Shown in pieces: positions 25,922 to 34,808 of a stretch of 64,000 nucleotides of DNA. The stretch covers positions 1,426,001-1,490,000 of the forward strand of contig NZ_CP139035.1 in NCBI RefSeq assembly GCF_029854705.2. Reading direction: 5' to 3'. The position numbers and the translations under genes were made by a program. The notes below the pieces were generated by a model. It saw only the letters and a program-made list of their open reading frames with translations. It did not search any database and had not been told where the DNA came from. Each line of letters begins with the position of its first letter. Within the stretch, counting starts at the first letter, position 1. Source of the DNA: Akkermansia sp. N21116. Its GTDB lineage: Bacteria > Verrucomicrobiota > Verrucomicrobiia > Verrucomicrobiales > Akkermansiaceae.

Positions 25922-26950
25922 ATGTTTGAAGGAATTGACTTGAATGCTCTCTGGTTCATCATCGTGGGGGTTCTGTTTGCAGGATATGCCATTCTGGATG
26001 GCTTCGACCTGGGAACGGGCATCGTCCATCTCTTCTTCAAGAAGGACATGGATCGTCGTATCCTCCTTAATGCCGTCGGCCCGGTATGGGACGGCAATGA
26101 AGTATGGCTGATTACCGGGGGCGGAGCTCTCTTTGCTGCCTTTCCGTATGTGTACGCGACCGTTTTTTCCGGATTTTATCTGGCGTTCATGCTTTTGTTG
26201 CTGGCTTTGATCTTGCGGGCCGTTTCCATTGAATTCCGTAGTAAACAGCCGATGGGGTGGTGGAGATCCTTGTGGGATATTTGCTTCTCCGTTGGCAGTT
26301 TTTTGTCCGCCTTGCTAATCGGAGTTGCCATGGGCAATGTTGTCAGAGGGATTCCGATTGATGCCGACGGCAACTTTACGGGGACGTTCTGGAGTTTGCT
26401 GAACCCTTATTCCCTGTTGCTGGGGGTGACGACGGTCGCCTTGTTCGCCATGCACGGTACTATTTACTTGGTGATGAAGACAGAAGGCGATGTGCAGATG
26501 CATCTGCGCCGCATCCTGAGACCGACGATGGTGCTTTTTATCCTCCTGCTGATCTGCCATGCTGCGGCGACACTCTTGTACATTGACCATGTGCGTGTTG
26601 CTTTGGAGAATAGGCCCTGGATGTTTGCCGTCCTCGTTTTGGCAGTTGCCAGTGTGGCGTTCATTCCCCCTCTGTTGAAGAAACATCGCGAAGGCTGGGC
26701 GTTTATTTCTTCCTGTTCCCTGATGGCATGCCTGATGGCGATGTTCGGGGCATCCATGTTTCCGAATCTGCTCTATTCCATGCCGAATCCACAGTATTCC
26801 CTCACCATTTACAATGGGGCTTCAACGAGATTTTCCCTGGAAATCATGACGGTTATAGCTTTGATCGGGGTGCCGCTTGTCCTGGCTTATTCTGCGGCGA
26901 TTTACTGGATTTTCCGCGGGAAAGTCCACATTAATGAATCGAGCTACTAG
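25922..26950 (+). CDS. cydB: Cytochrome bd ubiquinol oxidase subunit II
   Basis: CydB is the second membrane subunit and forms a pseudo-symmetric pair with CydA. The 342-residue protein has the family opening LNALWFIIVGVLFAGYAILDGFDLGTGI, then GPVWDGNEVWLITGGGALFAAFP and about eight to nine hydrophobic segments. The length is slightly under that of the Escherichia subunit. It is close behind cydA and is followed within 75 bases by an RclC-like membrane protein on the same strand. No cydX-like small gene or cydDC assembly exporter was recognised here. Confidence 0.97.
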   Translation: MFEGIDLNALWFIIVGVLFAGYAILDGFDLGTGIVHLFFKKDMDRRILLNAVGPVWDGNEVWLITGGGALFAAFPYVYATVFSGFYLAFMLLLLALILRAVSIEFRSKQPMGWWRSLWDICFSVGSFLSALLIGVAMGNVVRGIPIDADGNFTGTFWSLLNPYSLLLGVTTVALFAMHGTIYLVMKTEGDVQMHLRRILRPTMVLFILLLICHAAATLLYIDHVRVALENRPWMFAVLVLAVASVAFIPPLLKKHREGWAFISSCSLMACLMAMFGASMFPNLLYSMPNPQYSLTIYNGASTRFSLEIMTVIALIGVPLVLAYSAAIYWIFRGKVHINESSY

Positions 26951-27023
26951 GATTGAATGAATAAAATTTAAAATCATTATAAAAAGTTCTTGCAATTTTT
27001 CCTGTTGAGTGTTCCATGGCTTC

Positions 27024-27617
27024 ATGTCCAAAACATCCCAACTTCTGGAAGTATTTTTAAAAACAGCTGCATCATGCCGTTGGTTCGGAGTGAGTTTTCT
27101 CCGTATTGCCATCTTCATCGTTTTTGCCTGGATCGGAGGATTAAAAGTAGCTCAATATGAAGCAGACGGTATCGTTCCGTTTGTCGCCAACAGCCCCTTC
27201 ATGAGCTTTTTCTATACGGAAAAAGCCCCGGCTTATAAAAGCCACATGAATAAGGAAGGCGAGGTTGTCCCGACCAATATCGAGTGGCACGAGAAAAACA
27301 ATACTTATGGTTTTGCCTATGGGCTGGGGACACTGATTGTCGGAATCGGTACGCTTGTTCTATTGGGGCTTTTTTCTTCGAAAATAGGTCTTGTCGGCGA
27401 TCTTTTGGTGATTGTCATGACAGCGGGGACATTGTCGTTTTTAGTGACAACTCCGGAAACCTGGGTTCCGAACCTAGGAGGACCGGATCATGGATTTCCG
27501 TATCTTTCTGGAGCCGGACGTCTTGTTATTAAGGATATCGCGATGATGGCCGGAGCGTTTATCCTGTTGTCCGTGGATGCGGGCCGCATTCTGGCTGCAC
27601 GCCGGCATAAGGCCTAA
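27024..27617 (+). CDS. DUF417 / RclC (YkgB)-like membrane protein
   Basis: This 197-residue inner-membrane protein has a typical DUF417 pattern: FLRIAIFIVFAWIGGLKVAQYEADGIVPFVANSPFM near the N-terminus, followed by FAYGLGTLIVGIGTLVLLG, LVGDLLVIVMTAGTLSFLVTTPE and a C-terminal AGRLVIKDIAMMAGAFIL. In Escherichia the homologue RclC is induced by reactive chlorine; its exact activity is unclear. The insertion of a hydrophilic stretch (about residues 60-95, with EKAPAYKSHMNKEGEV) separates the first helices. The ATG at 27024 is used in preference to a GTG 15 bases upstream. Location right after cydAB suggests shared stress or respiration regulation, which is inference. Confidence 0.8.
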   Translation: MSKTSQLLEVFLKTAASCRWFGVSFLRIAIFIVFAWIGGLKVAQYEADGIVPFVANSPFMSFFYTEKAPAYKSHMNKEGEVVPTNIEWHEKNNTYGFAYGLGTLIVGIGTLVLLGLFSSKIGLVGDLLVIVMTAGTLSFLVTTPETWVPNLGGPDHGFPYLSGAGRLVIKDIAMMAGAFILLSVDAGRILAARRHKA

Positions 27618-27621
27618 ATTG

Positions 27622-27663
27622 CCATCTTTTTGAATCATAGGGAGTGGAGCCCATGAAAGATGG
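27622..27663. terminator. Possible bidirectional terminator between convergent genes
   Basis: CCATCTTT (27622-27629) pairs with AAAGATGG (27656-27663), and inner CAT-GGG with CCC-ATG. It lies 4 bases after the rclC-like stop and 18 bases from the end of the convergent methyltransferase gene. There is no clear T-run beyond the stem, so the call is tentative. Confidence 0.4.
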
Positions 27664-27681
27664 ATTTCCGCCCCCGCATTC

Positions 27682-28455
27682 TTATGGAACAGGCTTTTCC
27701 GCAATGATGCGAAGCCTCCTGTAATCGGCAATCCAGCGGGTACCATTCCAGAACTTGCCTTTCAATGTTTCTTCGACATGCCGGATGGTGGCGTTGCATA
27801 TTTCGGGAGTGAAGTATTCCAGATCGTTTGCAAAAAATTGCCGTATCCAGTTTTTCAGCCCATCTTCGGCTTCTTCCAATGGGGTGGGGCGATCGAATTC
27901 TTCGAGGAAGATTACATGGAATCCTGCATGTTCAAGCATGGAACCGTACTCTGTGGAGGAAGGAAAGAAAAAAGGCGATTGATATTGATAGCCGTACTGC
28001 CTGGAGGTAGCTTCGAACGCTTTTTGGATACTTTCGATGTTTCCGCTGGCTCCCATTTCGGCGATGAGTTTTCCTCCGGGTTTCAATGCCCGGTAAATGC
28101 TGGGCAGTAATTTTTTCTGGTTGGAGATCCAGTGGAAGACGGCATTGGAAAAAACGATGTCAAAAGTGTTTTCCCAAGGAATATCGCAAGCGTCCATAAC
28201 CAAGAAGTCGATGGCAGGGTGATGGTTCCGGGCATTGAGAACCATATCCGGGGAGGCGTCGATGCCGGTTACCTGGTGCCCCAGGCCTGACATGATGCCG
28301 GTGAGAGTACCCGTGCCGCATCCGATATCAAGGATATGCCCGGGAGCGCTATCGAAGATGTATTTCAGGAGTTCTTTTCCGTATTCCGCGACAAATCCGT
28401 GTTTGTCCTGATAGAATGCGGAATCCCATTTCATTGTTTTTCCATTGTTGTTCAT
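27682..28455 (-). CDS. Class I SAM-dependent methyltransferase
   Basis: The 257-residue protein starts MNNNGKTMKWDSAFYQDKHGFVAEYG, followed by the SAM-binding HILDIGCGTGTLTGIM, GIDASPDMVLNA and DIVFSNAVFHWI. The FSNAVFHW segment and overall layout resemble trans-aconitate methyltransferase and related small-molecule methyltransferases of the Methyltransf_11/25 group. The substrate cannot be determined. It is upstream of nothing on its strand except the gatB operon, from which it is separated by the gatB terminator, so it probably has its own promoter. Confidence 0.8.
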   Translation of the reverse strand: MNNNGKTMKWDSAFYQDKHGFVAEYGKELLKYIFDSAPGHILDIGCGTGTLTGIMSGLGHQVTGIDASPDMVLNARNHHPAIDFLVMDACDIPWENTFDIVFSNAVFHWISNQKKLLPSIYRALKPGGKLIAEMGASGNIESIQKAFEATSRQYGYQYQSPFFFPSSTEYGSMLEHAGFHVIFLEEFDRPTPLEEAEDGLKNWIRQFFANDLEYFTPEICNATIRHVEETLKGKFWNGTRWIADYRRLRIIAEKPVP

Positions 28456-28471
28456 GGTGGGAGTAGGGGGA

Positions 28472-28510
28472 CAAAAAAGCCATTCGGACCCGAGACGGCA
28501 CCGAATGGCT
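28472..28510 (-). terminator. Rho-independent terminator after gatB
   Basis: AGCCATTCGG (28478-28487) pairs perfectly with CCGAATGGCT (28501-28510) across a 13-base loop. Read on the minus strand the stem is followed by TTTTTT. It is 35 bases beyond the gatB stop and closes the long minus-strand run of genes. Confidence 0.85.
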
Positions 28511-28544
28511 GATGGTGGAAAATTCGAGGTGGCAGAAACAAGGG

Positions 28545-30011
28545 TCAGGAAAGTCCGAGCTTTCCGCGTAGAGCTTCCGTGACGATTTTAGGATTGGCTT
28601 TGCCTTTGGCTGCTTTCATAACTTGGCCGGTAAGCCAGTTGAGGAGCTTATCGTTGCCTCCGACGATTTCAGCAACTTTCTCCGGGTTGGCAGCGACGAC
28701 TTCTTCGACAATAGCGTCGAGAAAGGATGTGTCGGCTTTTTCAAAACCGAGTTTTTTCGCTGCTTCGGCAGGCGAGAGTTCCGGTTGATCCCAGAGGAGC
28801 GTAAAGACCTCCTTGGCCTGGTTGTTGGAGACCGTACCATCTTCGATGATCGTAATCAATCCGGTGATAGCCTGGGGTTGTACCGGACATTCGTCCGGGG
28901 TCATGCCTTTTTCGTTAAGGATGCCGAGGATGGTGTTGATGACCCAGTTGGCGACTTTTTTACCGAGCTTGGGATCGAATGCGGCTTCTTCGAAGTAGCG
29001 GGCGAGTTTCACATCGGAGACGAGTACGTTGGCGTCGTAGTCGCTCAGACCGAATTCATGGACGAAGCGGTGCTGTTTTTCAAGGGGCAGTTCGGGGACG
29101 ATTTTTCGCATAGCCTCCACCGTAGATGCCGTATGGATGGGAACGAGATCGGGACAGGTGAAGTAACGGTAGTCATGTGTGTTTTCCTTGGTACGCATGA
29201 GGATGCTTTCCCCGCGTTCGTCATCCCAGCGCCGAGTGGATTGTACCTGGGTGATGCCTCGATCGAGGTCTTCGCACTGACGGCGGATTTCATACTCCAA
29301 GGCACGGCGGACGGCTCCGGTGGAATTGATGTTCTTCATTTCAATGCGTTCCCCAAGTTCTTCCTGGCCCTTGGGACGGATGGAGACATTGACGTCGCAG
29401 CGCATCTGGCCTTTTTCCATGTCGGCATCGGAGACGCCGCCATAAATAACGATTTGCTGAAGTGATTTGAGGCAGGCGTACGCTTCCTCCGGCGTATGCA
29501 TGTCCGGGGCAGTGACGATCTCCATCAAAGGCGTCCCGGCGCGGTTGTAGTCGATCAGCGAATAGCCTGAAAAGTGGGTGAGCTTGCCGGCGTCTTCTTC
29601 CAGATGGATGTGATCGAGTTTGGCAGTGCGAAGTTCGGGCAAGCCTTTTTTAACGATATCGCTGGGGTAGCACCAGGGATAGAGAGGGATGCCGCCTCCG
29701 ATGCAAAGGGGAAGGTCCAGCTGGGTGGTCTGGTAGTTCTTCGGCATGTCCGGGTAGAAGTAACTTTTGCGATCCCACTTGGAAATTTCCGGAGAATGGC
29801 AGCCGAGCATCAGGCCGGTCAATACCGTGCGTTCGATGGCGTATTTATTGAGGACGGGCAGGGCTCCCGGGAGTCCCATGCAGACGGGGCAGATGTTGGT
29901 GTTGGGTTCGTCGCCCGCTCCTGCCTTGCAGGAACAGAACATCTTGCTCTGTGTTTTGATCTGGCAATGGATTTCAAGACCTATGGTAACAATGTAATCG
30001 GAGAGTGGCAT
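28545..30011 (-). CDS. gatB: Aspartyl/glutamyl-tRNA(Asn/Gln) amidotransferase subunit B
   Basis: GatB, with GatA and GatC, converts Glu-tRNA(Gln) (and Asp-tRNA(Asn)) to the amide form by transamidation. The 488-residue protein opens with YIVTIGLEIHCQIKTQSKMFCSC, followed by NICPVCMGLPGALPVLN, the KSYFYPDMPKNYQTTQ motif, LEEDAGK, SLIDYNRAGTPLMEIVT and the C-terminal YqeY-like tail (ANPKIVTEALRGKL). Zinc-binding cysteines are visible at CSC and CPVC. gatA and gatC are not next to it. It lies at the end of the minus-strand gene run, 109 bases after the HAD-FolB gene. Confidence 0.97.
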   Translation of the reverse strand: MPLSDYIVTIGLEIHCQIKTQSKMFCSCKAGAGDEPNTNICPVCMGLPGALPVLNKYAIERTVLTGLMLGCHSPEISKWDRKSYFYPDMPKNYQTTQLDLPLCIGGGIPLYPWCYPSDIVKKGLPELRTAKLDHIHLEEDAGKLTHFSGYSLIDYNRAGTPLMEIVTAPDMHTPEEAYACLKSLQQIVIYGGVSDADMEKGQMRCDVNVSIRPKGQEELGERIEMKNINSTGAVRRALEYEIRRQCEDLDRGITQVQSTRRWDDERGESILMRTKENTHDYRYFTCPDLVPIHTASTVEAMRKIVPELPLEKQHRFVHEFGLSDYDANVLVSDVKLARYFEEAAFDPKLGKKVANWVINTILGILNEKGMTPDECPVQPQAITGLITIIEDGTVSNNQAKEVFTLLWDQPELSPAEAAKKLGFEKADTSFLDAIVEEVVAANPEKVAEIVGGNDKLLNWLTGQVMKAAKGKANPKIVTEALRGKLGLS

Positions 30012-30120
30012 GGGGAAAATGGTCTGCTTGAGGATACCTGAAAACGATGACGTTAACCTAGGCCGCAGCCAGCGGAGTGTCGAGCAAAAAGCCCGTTACT
30101 TGCGGATTGACGAAGCTGTG

Positions 30121-31110
30121 TCAGTGCGAATGGACGGTGACGGAGACATGTTCCGTCTGGGGAAGGATGTATTTACGGATGGTGACGGAGGCACAGGAGA
30201 CATGAGGCGTATCCATGCAGACGGCAACCAAGTCTTCCGCAAGCGTTTCGATGAGCTTCCGGGGAGTGCGGGCGGCTTCTTCCGTAAGGTTTCGGGCGAG
30301 AGTGTCGTAATTAACTGTGGCGGCAAGATCTTCTTGCAGCCCGGAAAGGGGATGAGAGAGTTTCAGAGTAATATCTGCGCGTACTTCCTGGGGGACGGCC
30401 CGTTCTTCGTCCGGCACGCCGATGCGGCAGAGCAGGACGAGTCCCTTAATCTTCATGGAATCCTGGTGGTCGCAGGCAGTGGCGGAGGGGAATTTACGCA
30501 ACAGATTCTGAAGGATTCCGAGATGGGGCACCATCATGTCCGGCTGGGATTTCTCCAGCTGTGAGGCATCGTTGTAGCCGGTGAGGACGGCAATGGAGGT
30601 AATGCCGCCGTGGTGGGCGGTTTCCATGTCGTGCTGCATGTCTCCGATAAAGGCCGTTTCCGAGGGGATGAGGCCGTGTTGGTCGAGTAACTTGTGAATG
30701 TGGCTCGTTTTGTGGCGGATGCCGGCATGGATGGCCTCGAAGTAGTCGAACATGCCTAGGGAACGGCATTGAATGTCGAATTCCTTAGCATCGACGCTGG
30801 TTAGAGCGAAACAGCGGATGCCTCGGGACCGGCAAAATTCCATAAATTCACGAGCATGGGGGAGGACACAGACGGGTTCCCGCGAGATTCTGAAGGCATG
30901 GCGGAAGTGGTCTTCCAGCTCGTTGAGATCCGCCTCCGGGAGGACGCGGGCGTAGTAATCCGGATAGGGAAGCTGGAATTCCGAGCGGAATTCATTGCGG
31001 TCCATATTGGCCTTGCCGTACTGGGAGAAAACGTAATTGGAGGCTTCCAACGTCAGGTCCAGGTCGTCGACGAGGGTACCTGACCAATCGAAAATGAGAT
31101 TTTTGAACAT
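30121..31110 (-). CDS. HAD-family phosphatase fused to dihydroneopterin aldolase-like (FolB) domain
   Basis: The 329-residue protein is a two-domain fusion. Residues 1-205 are a HAD hydrolase (IFDWSGTLVDD with nucleophile D8; T104; GDMQHDME with D157 and D161). Position D+2 is Ser10, where phosphoglycolate phosphatases have Asp. Residues about 219-329 match dihydroneopterin aldolase: IGVPDEERAVPQ with a candidate glutamate, TVNYDTL with Y268, KLIETLAEDLV, and IRKYILP with K313. FolB acts in folate synthesis, so the fused phosphatase might dephosphorylate a pterin intermediate; this is speculation. The start is the ATG at 31108-31110; it follows rsmE by 14 bases. Confidence 0.82.
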   Translation of the reverse strand: MFKNLIFDWSGTLVDDLDLTLEASNYVFSQYGKANMDRNEFRSEFQLPYPDYYARVLPEADLNELEDHFRHAFRISREPVCVLPHAREFMEFCRSRGIRCFALTSVDAKEFDIQCRSLGMFDYFEAIHAGIRHKTSHIHKLLDQHGLIPSETAFIGDMQHDMETAHHGGITSIAVLTGYNDASQLEKSQPDMMVPHLGILQNLLRKFPSATACDHQDSMKIKGLVLLCRIGVPDEERAVPQEVRADITLKLSHPLSGLQEDLAATVNYDTLARNLTEEAARTPRKLIETLAEDLVAVCMDTPHVSCASVTIRKYILPQTEHVSVTVHSH

Positions 31111-31124
31111 GATGGAATCGAGGG

Positions 31125-31862
31125 TTAGTCCAGCGCGTACCGCATAGCGGAAAGGCAAAAAAAGGTGGCTGTCTCGACCCGCAGGACGATAGGACCGAGA
31201 GTCACGGGACGGAAGCCCGCGTCAAGGGCCAGAGTCGTTTCCCCGGCCGTGAAATCTCCTTCCGGACCAACGAGGACGGCCGCACTACGGCAGCCTTTGG
31301 AACGAGCTTCTTCCAGGACGTTACGAATGGGGAGAGCTCCCGGAGCCAGAGAGGCGATGATAGGGACTTCCGGCAATTTCGTTTCATTCAACCATTCGCG
31401 GAACGAGCGGGGAGGTTCGACGGAGGGAAGAGTGTTTTGTCCGCATTGCTTACAGGCTTCGAGAGCGGTCCTTTGCCATTTGGCCTGTTTAGTTTCAGCA
31501 TCTTTGGGCGTAAGTCGGACGATGGTGTGTTCCGTAATCAGCGGGATGATTCTACCGACTCCGAGTTCCACGGATTTTTGGATGATCAAATCCATGTTGC
31601 TGCCTTTGGGAATGGACTGGCAGAGGGTAAGCGAAGCAATGCCCGGAGCGGCGGAACATTCTCCGTCGGGTTTCAAGAGAACGGATGAGGAGGAGGGAGG
31701 AGCCGCTATGATGGCGCGGGAGGCCCTCCCTTCTCCGTCGAAGACCGTACATGCGTCTCCCTCTTTCATCCTCAGTACTTTGGCTGCATGTTTCGCTTCG
31801 TCTCCGTCCAATTCCCAGATGGAAGTGTTCCAGCGGTTTTTGGGCAGGTAGAAGCGTGGCAT
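31125..31862 (-). CDS. rsmE: 16S rRNA (uracil(1498)-N(3))-methyltransferase
   Basis: RsmE methylates U1498 of 16S rRNA in the assembled small subunit. The 245-residue protein has an N-terminal PUA-like part (MPRFYLPKNRW, HAAKVLRMKEGDACTVFDGEG) and a SPOUT domain whose knot is visible in CQSIPKGSNMDLIIQKSVELGVGRIIP, ERT-like KWQRTALEACKQCGQ, VGPEGDFTAGE and LGPIVLRVETA. The start is the ATG at 31860-31862; the frame is open upstream into the dnaJ end. It is in the grpE-dnaJ-rsmE arrangement known from many bacteria, 31 bases after dnaJ. Confidence 0.95.
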   Translation of the reverse strand: MPRFYLPKNRWNTSIWELDGDEAKHAAKVLRMKEGDACTVFDGEGRASRAIIAAPPSSSSVLLKPDGECSAAPGIASLTLCQSIPKGSNMDLIIQKSVELGVGRIIPLITEHTIVRLTPKDAETKQAKWQRTALEACKQCGQNTLPSVEPPRSFREWLNETKLPEVPIIASLAPGALPIRNVLEEARSKGCRSAAVLVGPEGDFTAGETTLALDAGFRPVTLGPIVLRVETATFFCLSAMRYALD

Positions 31863-31893
31863 GGCTCGGAATGAGTGAGGGCGGCGCAGTTGA

Positions 31894-33057
31894 TTATTGA
31901 GGGGACATATAACGCTTGGCCTTTTCCTTGAAGGCCTGGCATTCTGGCTGGTTTTTTTCGGGAACGATGGATGAGCTGAAGGATTCCAGTTTGGATTGCT
32001 GGTCGCTGCTGAGATTACTGGGAATTTCAACTTCGATTTCTACCAGCAGGTCTCCCGTCGAGTCGCTGCCGAGGGTTTTCATTCCCTTGCCTTTGAGCCG
32101 GAAGATCATGCCGGATTGCGTACCGGAAGGAATCTTGATGGTTTGAGAACCGGATAGGGAGGGAACTGTCAGTTTGCCGCCCAGGATGGCGGTGGTCAAC
32201 GGGATGGGGACGGTGCAGTTCAAGTCTCCACCTTGTCTCGTGAAGATCGAATGGGGCAGGACGTCGATGAAAACGTAGAGGTCGCCCGTGGCGCCGCCAT
32301 GGATGCCGGCATCTCCATTGCCCGAGGAGCGGAGTTTGTCACCGGAGTTAACCCCGGCAGGGATGCGGATAGAAATGTGGGAATCTTCCCGGACGCGGCC
32401 TTCACCGTGGCAGGAAGGACAGGGGTCTGCGATGATTTCCCCGGTACCGTGGCAGTTGGAGCATTCCGTCTGCTGGATAAAGAAGCCGGATTGGCGGGTG
32501 ATGACACCGCGCCCCTGGCAGGAGGGGCAGGTTTTGTAATCGGGCTTGCCGGATTTGCTGCCGGATCCATGACAGGTGGAACAGGGGACGAGGCGTTCGA
32601 TTTCAAGTTCCTTGATACAACCGGCGGCTGCTTCGTCGAGGCTAATGTCAAGGTCGTACCTGAGGTCGGAACCTGGGCGTTTTCCGGAGGCTTTCCGGCG
32701 TTGCTGGCCCTGTCTGCCGCCAAAGGCTTCGGCGAATCCTCCCATGCCTCCGAACATCTGGGCAAAAATGTCCATCGGATCCTGGAATCCGCCTCCGCCG
32801 AATCCTCCCGGGCCGCCTGCACCGCCACCTTCGAAGGCAGCGTGACCATAGTGGTCGTAAGCGGCACGCTTGTCGGCATCGGAGAGAACATCATAGGCTT
32901 CTCCGAGTTCTTTAAATTTTTCTTCGGCTCCGGGGTCATTGGGGTTGCGGTCCGGGTGGTATTTAAGGGCGAGTTTCCGATATGCCTTTTTGATATCGGA
33001 ATCGGAGGCATCCTTGGCAACGCCCAGGATTTCGTAGTAATCTTTTTTTGAAGCCAT
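31894..33057 (-). CDS. dnaJ: Chaperone protein DnaJ (Hsp40)
   Basis: DnaJ stimulates DnaK ATPase and delivers unfolded substrates. The 387-residue protein has a J domain (residues 5-70, with HPD in LKYHPDRNP), a Gly/Phe-rich region ([14 protein letters not shown]), four zinc-binding CxxCxGxG repeats ([32 protein letters not shown]) and the C-terminal substrate-binding domains. It is a full type I DnaJ. grpE lies 15 bases upstream and rsmE downstream; dnaK is not in the window. Confidence 0.97.
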   Translation of the reverse strand: MASKKDYYEILGVAKDASDSDIKKAYRKLALKYHPDRNPNDPGAEEKFKELGEAYDVLSDADKRAAYDHYGHAAFEGGGAGGPGGFGGGGFQDPMDIFAQMFGGMGGFAEAFGGRQGQQRRKASGKRPGSDLRYDLDISLDEAAAGCIKELEIERLVPCSTCHGSGSKSGKPDYKTCPSCQGRGVITRQSGFFIQQTECSNCHGTGEIIADPCPSCHGEGRVREDSHISIRIPAGVNSGDKLRSSGNGDAGIHGGATGDLYVFIDVLPHSIFTRQGGDLNCTVPIPLTTAILGGKLTVPSLSGSQTIKIPSGTQSGMIFRLKGKGMKTLGSDSTGDLLVEIEVEIPSNLSSDQQSKLESFSSSIVPEKNQPECQAFKEKAKRYMSPQ

Positions 33058-33072
33058 ATCGCGAGGTGTGGA

Positions 33073-33639
33073 TTAGGCGTTTTGTTCTCCGGCCTGTTGT
33101 TCGTTATGTGCGACGACGACATTGGCCGGGCGAAGGAGGCGGTCTTTGATGCGGTATCCCTTGCGGATGACTCGGAGAATTGTGCCTTCCGGCTGGTCGG
33201 ACGTTTCGCGTTGGATGGCTTCGTGAAGGTTGTGGTCGAATGCCGTGCCGGGTTCGGCGTCGATGGGGGATACACCCTGGTCGGCAAGGAAAGAGTCGAG
33301 TTGTTTTTGTACCATGCTCATTCCGATGTAGATCATGGACGATGTGTCCGCACTGGCGGCTTGCATGCCCATTTCAAAGTTATCGATTACGGGAAGGAGT
33401 TCCTCCATGAGGCGTTGGTTGGCGTAGCGGATGCATTCTTCGCGTTCCTTGCCCATGCGTTTGCGGTAGTTGTCGTATTCCGCAGCGGTGCGCAGGGCTG
33501 TATCGCGCCACTTGAGCATCTCCTCTTCAATTCCGGGGATGCTTTCTTCTTCGGGCATCTGCGTTTCGGGAGTTTCCGTTCCCGTTTCGGCGGCGGGGAG
33601 TTCCTCGTCCAGATTGGGGTTCTGCGGGTCGTTATTCAT
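33073..33639 (-). CDS. grpE: Nucleotide exchange factor GrpE
   Basis: GrpE releases ADP from DnaK. The 188-residue protein has an acidic N-terminal tail (LDEELPAAETGTETPETQ), a long helix (WRDTALRTAAEYDNYRKRMGKEREECIRYANQRLMEELLPVIDNFEMGM) and the C-terminal beta domain with FDHNLHEAI and LRVIRKGYRIKDRLLRPANVVV. The start is the ATG at 33637-33639; the upstream in-frame extension lacks family character. It forms an operon with dnaJ. No CIRCE-like inverted repeat was identified upstream, and hrcA is not adjacent. Confidence 0.95.
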   Translation of the reverse strand: MNNDPQNPNLDEELPAAETGTETPETQMPEEESIPGIEEEMLKWRDTALRTAAEYDNYRKRMGKEREECIRYANQRLMEELLPVIDNFEMGMQAASADTSSMIYIGMSMVQKQLDSFLADQGVSPIDAEPGTAFDHNLHEAIQRETSDQPEGTILRVIRKGYRIKDRLLRPANVVVAHNEQQAGEQNA

Positions 33640-33707
33640 ACCCCGATTTTTAGTATTCTCGTCAATTGCAGTCAATGGCTCCCTGAGACATGGCACATAT
33701 CTGACTC

Positions 33708-33983
33708 TTACTTTGGAAATTCCAGGTGTTCGAGTTTTTTTCCGGCAGTATCGGGGATTTCGACGATTTTAAGGCGGCCTGTTTCTCCCCGGAAGAATTC
33801 CAGACTGGATTTCGGAATGCCCAGGAGTTTGGACAGGTAGGAGATGATTTCCTTATTGGCTTTACCTTCGACCGGCGGAGCGGCGATGCGGAGCTTAAGG
33901 ACACGCCCGGCAAGGGGATTGTCTTCCCAGCCGAGGCATTCGTTTTTCCTGGCGTTGGGGGTGACTTTGAGGGCCAGTTTCAT
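33708..33983 (-). CDS. DUF167 (YggU) family protein
   Basis: A 91-residue protein matching the YggU/DUF167 family: LKVTPNARKNE at the N-terminus, LKLRIAAPPVEGKANKEIISYLSKLLGI in the middle, and the FFRGETGRLKIVEI segment. The family is small, widespread and of unknown role. The ATG overlaps the hisA stop codon (ATGA at 33980-33983), indicating translational coupling to hisA. The distance to grpE is 68 bases. Confidence 0.9.
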   Translation of the reverse strand: MKLALKVTPNARKNECLGWEDNPLAGRVLKLRIAAPPVEGKANKEIISYLSKLLGIPKSSLEFFRGETGRLKIVEIPDTAGKKLEHLEFPK

Positions 33984-34762
33984 GAGGCGGAAACGGACTG
34001 GCGTTGGACGAGGTCGGCATAGCGGATGCTTTCTCCGCCGAAGATGTCAAGCGCGCTGCCGACGGTGGCGTCCATAGAACCCTGACTGAGGGTATTGATT
34101 CGGTCGAAATCTTTGAGGGAGGCGATGCCCCCCGCATAGGTCATGGGGCGACCTTTCCATTCGCCGAGGAAGGCGACAAGTTCTTCATCAATCCCCAGGC
34201 AGAGGCCTTCGACATCTGCGGCATGAATGAGGAATTCGGAGCAGTGTTCGGCGAGGGAGTCAAGAGTGTCGCGCGTGATGCGTAGCGATGTGATGGTTTG
34301 CCAGCGGTTCATGGCGACGGCCCAGCCGGAACCGAGCCGGCGACAGCTGAGATCCAGAACGAGTTTATCGGCGCCGACGGCCTGGACGAGCTCTCTGAGC
34401 TTTCGTTCCCGGAAGATGCCGTCAGTGGAGAAAAGGCATGAGGTAACGATGACGTGGCTGGCTCCTGCGTTGATCCATTCTCCCGCGTTGCCGATGTCGA
34501 TGCCTCCTCCGATCTGGAGGCCTCCGGGCCAGGCAGTGAGGGCTTCGCGGGCTGCGGCGTCGTTGCCGGGGCCGAGTTTGATAACGTGTCCCCCGGTGAG
34601 GTTGTCTTTGCGGTAAAGTTCGGCAAACCATCCGGCGCTATGGTCGGAGACGAAGTTGGTTTTCAGGGATTGACCGGAATCGGAGAGTGTTCCTCCGACG
34701 ATTTGTTTGACTTGGCCGCGGTGGAGGTCGATGCAGGGACGGAATCTTGTCACGCAAGGCAT
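33980..34762 (-). CDS. hisA: HisA, ProFAR isomerase of the HIS6 (eukaryotic-like) type
   Basis: HisA isomerises the ProFAR intermediate in histidine synthesis. The 260-residue product opens with FRPCIDLHRGQVKQIVGG, which matches the yeast/plant HIS6 form rather than the usual bacterial HisA start (PAIDL.DG..VRL). Other TIM-barrel features are GGHVIKLGPGND, GGLQIGGGIDIGNAGEWINAGASHVIVTS, DKLVLDLSCRR, IHAADVEGLCLGID, and MTYAGGIASLKDF. The start is the ATG at 34760-34762; the same frame stays open to 35236 through nadD by chance. It sits 46 bases after nadD and is coupled to the DUF167 gene. No other his gene is near. Confidence 0.9.
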   Translation of the reverse strand: MPCVTRFRPCIDLHRGQVKQIVGGTLSDSGQSLKTNFVSDHSAGWFAELYRKDNLTGGHVIKLGPGNDAAAREALTAWPGGLQIGGGIDIGNAGEWINAGASHVIVTSCLFSTDGIFRERKLRELVQAVGADKLVLDLSCRRLGSGWAVAMNRWQTITSLRITRDTLDSLAEHCSEFLIHAADVEGLCLGIDEELVAFLGEWKGRPMTYAGGIASLKDFDRINTLSQGSMDATVGSALDIFGGESIRYADLVQRQSVSAS

Positions 34763-34808
34763 CCTACATGTTCGGGAGATTCCGTCAAGCGAGCTTGACG
34801 GGAACGTG

